A stretch of 64,000 bases of DNA from Diadema setosum. Taxonomy: Eukaryota > Echinodermata > Echinoidea > Diadematoida > Diadematidae. Position 1 is the stretch's first letter, and every line of letters begins with the position of its first letter. Positions 59,258 to 64,000 of the stretch are shown piece by piece. The stretch lies in the NCBI GenBank assembly GCA_033980235.1, contig CM067067.1, positions 35,633,200 to 35,697,199 on the forward strand, written 5' to 3'. The notes beneath the pieces were generated by a model. It did not search any database, was not told the origin of the DNA, and was given only the letters and a program-made list of their open reading frames with translations. Made by a program: the position numbers and the translations under genes.

Positions 59258-62200
59258 AGGGATGATATTGTTTTGGTTGAGGTGGGGATTCAGATTTTAA
59301 CTTTTTGGCGAGATAATTAGAAACTACTTATGAGACATTAAAGAGCTAATAATTCTAAGAGGAATTAGGGTTTATCTAAAAACAAAGTAAAAAAAGAACT
59401 AGACTCAGAATTTGTCAAGACTGACAAATTAGGTGATCCGATCTCTTCGAAAATCAATGATTTGAGTCCTGATCCAAATATTCATGACCATACAGGTTTC
59501 ATCTGTGTTGACGGGACATTGGCTGTGTGATGTTTGGATTCTCATTTAGAAAAGGGAATGAGACATGCCATCTATGGTACCGAATTCCGTATACACTAAC
59601 GGATATACAAAATGAAGTATATTTGACCTTTGACCCCACTTTGCACACCTAAGATGGCGTCTAAGCAAAAAGTGATTATTTTATGAAATGATTCTTGTAA
59701 CATGGTCTTTGCGTGTGCAAAATATGGGAAAGATAGGACATGTATTCACCAAGATACAGGATGAAACATTTATGACCTTTGACCCTAATTTACATACCCA
59801 AGATGGTGTCCGATCAAGTAGTTGTTATATTATGAAATAATGTACGTGACATGTACTAAACATGTGCAAAATATGGGACTGATAGCCATTGTTGTTGTTC
59901 ATCTATTGCACAGAAAGTAGTAGAAAGAAAGAAAAACTAGAGATTGTAATTTGTCATCACTGACAAATTAAGGTGATCCGATTTTTTTTATCAATGATTC
60001 GAGTCCTGATCGCAATAGGCATGACCATACAAGTTTCATCTGTGTTTAGAGACATTGGCCGTGTGATGTTTGCATTCTCATTTAGCAAAGGGAGTCATAT
60101 CTGCCATGTTTGGTACCAAATTCTGTATACACTATAACGAAGAAACAGCAACAAGTACATATGACCTTTGACCCACCTTTGCACTCCCAAGATTGCATCT
60201 GATGAAATAGTGGTTATTTTGTGAAATGATTCTCGCGACATCGTGTATACGTGTGAAAAATATGGGAAAGATAGGACAGGTATTCACCAAGATACAAGAT
60301 GAAACATTTATGACCTTTGACCCTAATTTACATACCCAAGATGTTGTCCGATCTAGTAGTTGTTATTTTATGAAATAATGTACGTGACATGAACTAAACA
60401 TGTGGAAAATATGGGGGTGATTGGGCGTGTTTTTCTTGAGTTATTGCAAAGAAAGATGCAGAAAGAAAGAAATATCTCAATACATAGAAGATAAGCTTTA
60501 AATTCAACCAAGTTTTTTATCGTGATCCCGACATCGTATGAAATAACGAAATAAATTTAATGATAGCGCAAAGTCTCAGCTAGAACATATCAAAATCTGG
60601 GAGAAATTCACCAAAGGGTAAGTGAGCTAGTGCTCGATAAAGACGATCATGTCAATATTCACATTAAAAAAAATTCCCTCCCATAGAGATAACACGTCAT
60701 AACGAAGATACAAAAAGAAGTACATATGACCTTTGACCTCAATTTGCACAGACAAGATGGCATCTGAGTAAAAAGTAATTATTTTGTGAAATGATCCTTG
60801 TAACATGGTCTTTGCGTGTGCAAAATATGGGAAAGATAGGACATGTATTCACTAAGATACTCGATGATACACTTATGACCTTTGACCCTAATTTACATAC
60901 CCAAGATGGTGTCCGATCAAGTAGTTGTTATTTTATGAAATAATTGACGTGACATGAACTAAACATGTGCAAAATATGGAAGTGATAGAGGCCGTTTTTC
61001 TTGAGTTATTGCAAAGAAAGTTGCAGAAAGAAAGAAATATCTCAATACATCGAAGATAAGCCTGAATTTCAACCAAAAGTTTTGACGTGATCCCGACATC
61101 GTATGAAAAAACGAAGGGCACACTTACGGTAGCGTAAAGTCTCAGCTACAACATATTAAAATCTGGGAGAAATTCACCGAAGGGTAAGTTAGCTAGTGCT
61201 CGATAAAGATAGTCATGTCAATTTTCATTTCCAGAAAAACTGCACTTCCATAGAGATAACACGTAAACTGGTCAAATTTGACAAGATCACATTCAATCCA
61301 TTTTTACGAGGTGATACCGTTATCTAATCAAAATATTGTAATTTTATGTTTGAAAGAACATAAAATAAGCTACAACATACTGAAATCTGGGTGAAAATTG
61401 ACAAAGGACTAGTGAGATAAGCTTGAGTGAACTTGAAATTTGATGACGTCATTTTGAAAATTTACTTTTTTTACTTTATTAAGAAATTTGATATCTTTTA
61501 ATCATTTTGTCAGCATTACCACCCCATGAAATGACATGTACAACTCATCAGCTTTCAAAATATGTAAAGAAAATGGGGGGTCACCGTCCATCCTGACGAG
61601 TAAAATCGGATCTAAAATTAGCAATTTTTTGGCATAGTTGCACTGCATATCGCCATTGACGCGCGCGCGGAATTTCAACTTTGACGGGCCCGTATGACGT
61701 CATATTGAATCAGATTGACTTGAAACTTGGTAGAAATATTCCTTGACATTTCAGACATTCGATCCGTGCGATAAAACGTGAAATTTCTATTGCATATGAG
61801 CTTTGCGTGCGTATATGCGCGCGCGCGTACGCGTCCGTCGATTTTTTTTGAAATGCAGTAAATGACCTGAAACGTGTGCAAAACAATTTTGAGGTTGATT
61901 GGAGCATGTTTAAATTTCAACGCGCGCGTACGCGCTCGTTTAGTATGAACGTGACTAAATTTTATGAAATATATCAATAGACCTTGACTTGAACTATATG
62001 ATATCTTAATTTCATTCAAAAATTCCATTCCATTAATGAGATATTGATGTAAACGTGATTTCAGATAATGACGTCATAATGACGTCACGGTTAACTGATC
62101 ACATTGATACACTAGATCTGTCGTCCTTAGGACATGATACATATATGGTATAAGTTTGAAAGTGATAGGTAGGGGACTTTTTAAGTTAACCGATACACAA

Positions 62201-62437
62201 GATTTGAGGAGAAAGAAATAAAGAAGAAGAAGAAGAAGAAAGAATCCGTACAGATACAATAGGTGATCCGAGAGGATACTCGGATCACCTAATAATGGTC
62301 CTAATAAAAAATGGGTTCCACCCTTTATTACGACCTCTTTGTAGCTCCTTTCGTATTTCCTTTAAATAAGTTTCTCAATATCTCACAAAAATGTTGGAAA
62401 CCTGAAGCTCCACCAAAACCAGAACTATACCATCCCT
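59258..62437. mobile_element. Family A MITE, split by a nested 2.9-kb insertion
   Basis: The left half (59258-59398) matches 445-620 of the first copy (TTTTGGTTGAG, ATTCAGATTTTAACTTTTTGG). The right half (62294-62437) matches its second half (TGGTCCTAATAAAAAATGGG to CCATCCCT-TTAA). The left target site has decayed to TTGA; the right is TTAA (62438-62441). Together the halves give one MITE with the centre intact, so the nested element inserted after it. Confidence 0.8.
59399..62293. mobile_element. 2.9-kb non-autonomous element with tandem units and six DR1 motifs
   Basis: It carries inverted ATTAGGTGATCCGA (59428-59441) and TCGGATCACCTAAT (62280-62293). The right end is a 12-bp perfect hairpin (62261-62290). 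Near the left end, AATTTGTC-AAGACT-GACAAATT forms another, repeated in the second unit at about 59950. Internal units repeat with offsets of 538 and 565 bp (about 59399-59935, 59936-60696 and 60697-61263). Each has two copies of TGACCTTTGACC. The right third holds alternating CG tracts and ends in a GAA repeat. No transposase, helicase or reverse transcriptase is encoded. Confidence 0.65.
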
Positions 62438-62441
62438 TTAA

Positions 62442-62690
62442 GCGCATCAGTTATTGCAATGTCGGGCAATACTCTTGCTGTCTTATCAGTCTTTGTTTTA
62501 AGCTTCTTCTTTTTTTAGGCAAAAATTGAATACGTTCGTAAATTGTGTCTATTTACCACATAGCTCGGCGTCAGAAAGAATCATAAGAGAATACATATCT
62601 CTCTTGGAGTAGAAAAATGGGTCAACTTGATATCCCTATAGTTATTGTATAAAAGGTATCATACTATTTCAAACAGTGCAATGAATTTGT
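62442..62690. other. Intergenic sequence, no gene seen
   Basis: Nothing recognised between the MITE and the LINE-like tail. Confidence 0.5.
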
Positions 62691-62915
62691 GTATAATTAT
62701 CATCAAAGACTTATTTTGCACCATTTACACATAATATTACCGTGATTTTTATATTGCTATGTACAACAGATGTCCTTGATTTGTTACTTTGTGCATTTTG
62801 AATTAATTGTTACTTTGTAATTTTGTCACAGGACCCCCAAGAATAACAGTGTGTAAACCATTGATGGGGCTACCCTGGGTAAAGATTACTGAATAGATAG
62901 ATACATAAATAAGTG
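62691..62915 (+). mobile_element. Possible LINE 3' UTR and tail
   Basis: TTGTCACAGGACCCCCAAGA, then TTGATGGGGCTACCCTGGGT and a GATAGATA tail resemble the common 3' end of an L2/CR1-type element (CAGGACCCCCAGGA ... GGGG.TA.CCTGG). No coding region remains. Confidence 0.45.
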
Positions 62916-63790
62916 AATCGTTTTAGCGATTCTCCTGGTGCTTTATAGCAACTGTATTTTTGTTCATTCACGGTTTTATCTGTGTTGTGTAAGTGCCATA
63001 TAATGCAGAACTGATGATGAAAGAAGCGAAACATATCATAAACATGTATCATAAACATGTTTTGATAGCAATCCGGAGGTTTCGGGTTCGACTCCCGATG
63101 GAATCCCATTTTCTTTGCTCATTTTTTCACTAAGAAATCATATTGATTTCTGGTCACTTTTCTTCTGTTTGCGGTTTGCGTTTGATTCATAAGATATTAC
63201 AAACCACATGAATCATGTAAATAATTAAACATAACATATAAATACATGCATTATACGGGGATACATACATATTCATACATAAAATACATATATACAGTAT
63301 TGTTTCGAAATGGCGATTTTGGGCTCGATCATGTCAATATAAGGAGATCTCGGGAAAAGATTGAGACAAAGCATTGGCTCAATGTTTGCAAGGTGTTTAA
63401 CAACCGTTCCGACACTTTCACTGCATGGTATACCACTGGAAACGAGACTGAAAGGAATTCGTGATAATCACTCTCGGTATGGTGAAGTAAAAAGCATCCT
63501 GAAGACGATTCCCTTTATTTCTCCTTCTTCTTCCTTTTATTACGCATACCATCTGGATTCGTCATCATGTTAATATCTGGCAACCGTAAGTCGTGGTTTG
63601 TGGGGGCCCATCACAGTCCGCGCGGATGACGTGCCGCGCGCCCATGAAACAAAGTTTTATTCGAAGAGCTTGATTTAACATGAATACAAAGAAATAAAAG
63701 CAAATAAAAAAAAAAAACAAGGAGAAAAATCAAAACAAAAAGAGATCATCATTGATTTTTTTTTTTCACATTCAGAACAGTTTGAAGATT
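62916..63790. other. Intergenic sequence; isolated B-box-like motif
   Basis: GGTTTCGGGTTCGACTCCCGATGG at about 63078-63101 resembles a tRNA T arm (B box), but no A box or cloverleaf can be built; it may be a decayed SINE. A CpG-rich patch lies at 63605-63645. Confidence 0.4.
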
Positions 63791-64000
63791 TGTTTATGTG
63801 TTTATTTGTTTGTTTATTTGTGTATTTATCAAAAAATGAATTCTAATTCTGGGGGGTTAAGTTGTCTATTTGTGTATCTATTAAAATATAATTTTCCAAT
63901 TCTAGAGAGTGACGTGGTTTATCTTTTTTTTTGTTTATTTATCAAAATATACAATTCTAATTCTAGGGGGAGATACATAATTCCATTTTCAGACAGAATC
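63791..64000. repeat. Degenerate minisatellite, ~52-60-bp unit, reaching the window end
   Basis: Units of the form GTTTATTTGTGTATTTATCAAAA, then AATTCTAATTCT and a G run or GAGAG, occur about three times with substitutions. The array may continue past 64000. Confidence 0.6.

Noticed and set aside
59399..62293. Helitron identity for the nested element
   Set aside because: The right end has a hairpin and CTAA, but no TC start, no A/T insertion site that I can fix, and inverted ATTAGGTGATCCGA ends argue otherwise.
63078..63101. tRNA gene from a GGGTTCGACTCCCG B box
   Set aside because: No A box or acceptor stem can be paired around it.

Overview
This window looks like a gene-poor, AT-rich, repeat-dense piece of an animal nuclear genome. 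The one protein-coding gene I can support is a two-exon homeobox gene on the minus strand (about 31315 to 29822). It has a hexapeptide-like YPWV motif, a 468-bp intron with matching splice phase, and a full 60-residue homeodomain of the anterior Hox, paralogue-group-2 type. The absence of any other Hox gene within about 30 kb on either side, the tRNA-derived SINEs, the CR1/L2-like LINE ends and the many foldback elements together suggest a marine invertebrate deuterostome, most likely an echinoderm. The phylum is inference from family knowledge, not something the sequence states.

Layout. 1-11.9 kb: AT-rich DNA with a TTAA-flanked foldback MITE (441-857), a 163-bp hairpin (1576-1738), a degraded foldback copy (7779-8040) and LINE tails with microsatellites. 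11.9-13.4 kb: a 1.5-kb purine-rich 34-bp minisatellite that is open in all three minus-strand frames. 13.4-29.8 kb: LINE 3' ends, microsatellites, a near-perfect 92-bp hairpin (20050-20141), three copies of a ~345-bp repeat and several GC-rich islands, downstream of the Hox gene. 29.8-31.5 kb: the Hox2-like gene and its probable promoter. 31.5-42.8 kb: upstream DNA with more GC-rich islands and a TCACACTGTG foldback element. 42.8-47.9 kb: two copies of one tRNA-derived SINE, one carrying a TTAA-flanked MITE and the other preserving the empty target site, plus a LINE reverse-transcriptase fragment. 50.4-58.7 kb: foldback elements, including a family with alternating ACGAACCG motifs sitting at AT microsatellites, a tandem duplication holding a possible small exon, and a tRNA-Thr-like sequence. 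59.3-62.4 kb: a 2.9-kb non-autonomous element nested inside a second copy of the first MITE. It holds six DR1-type nuclear-receptor motifs in tandem units.

How it fits together. The Hox gene sits alone in a regulatory-scale desert, as expected for an expanded echinoderm Hox cluster. The repeats record a clear history: SINE, then TTAA MITE; MITE, then the DR1 element; AT microsatellite, then foldback elements. No bacterial-type operon, CRISPR array, complete transposase or complete retrotransposon is present.
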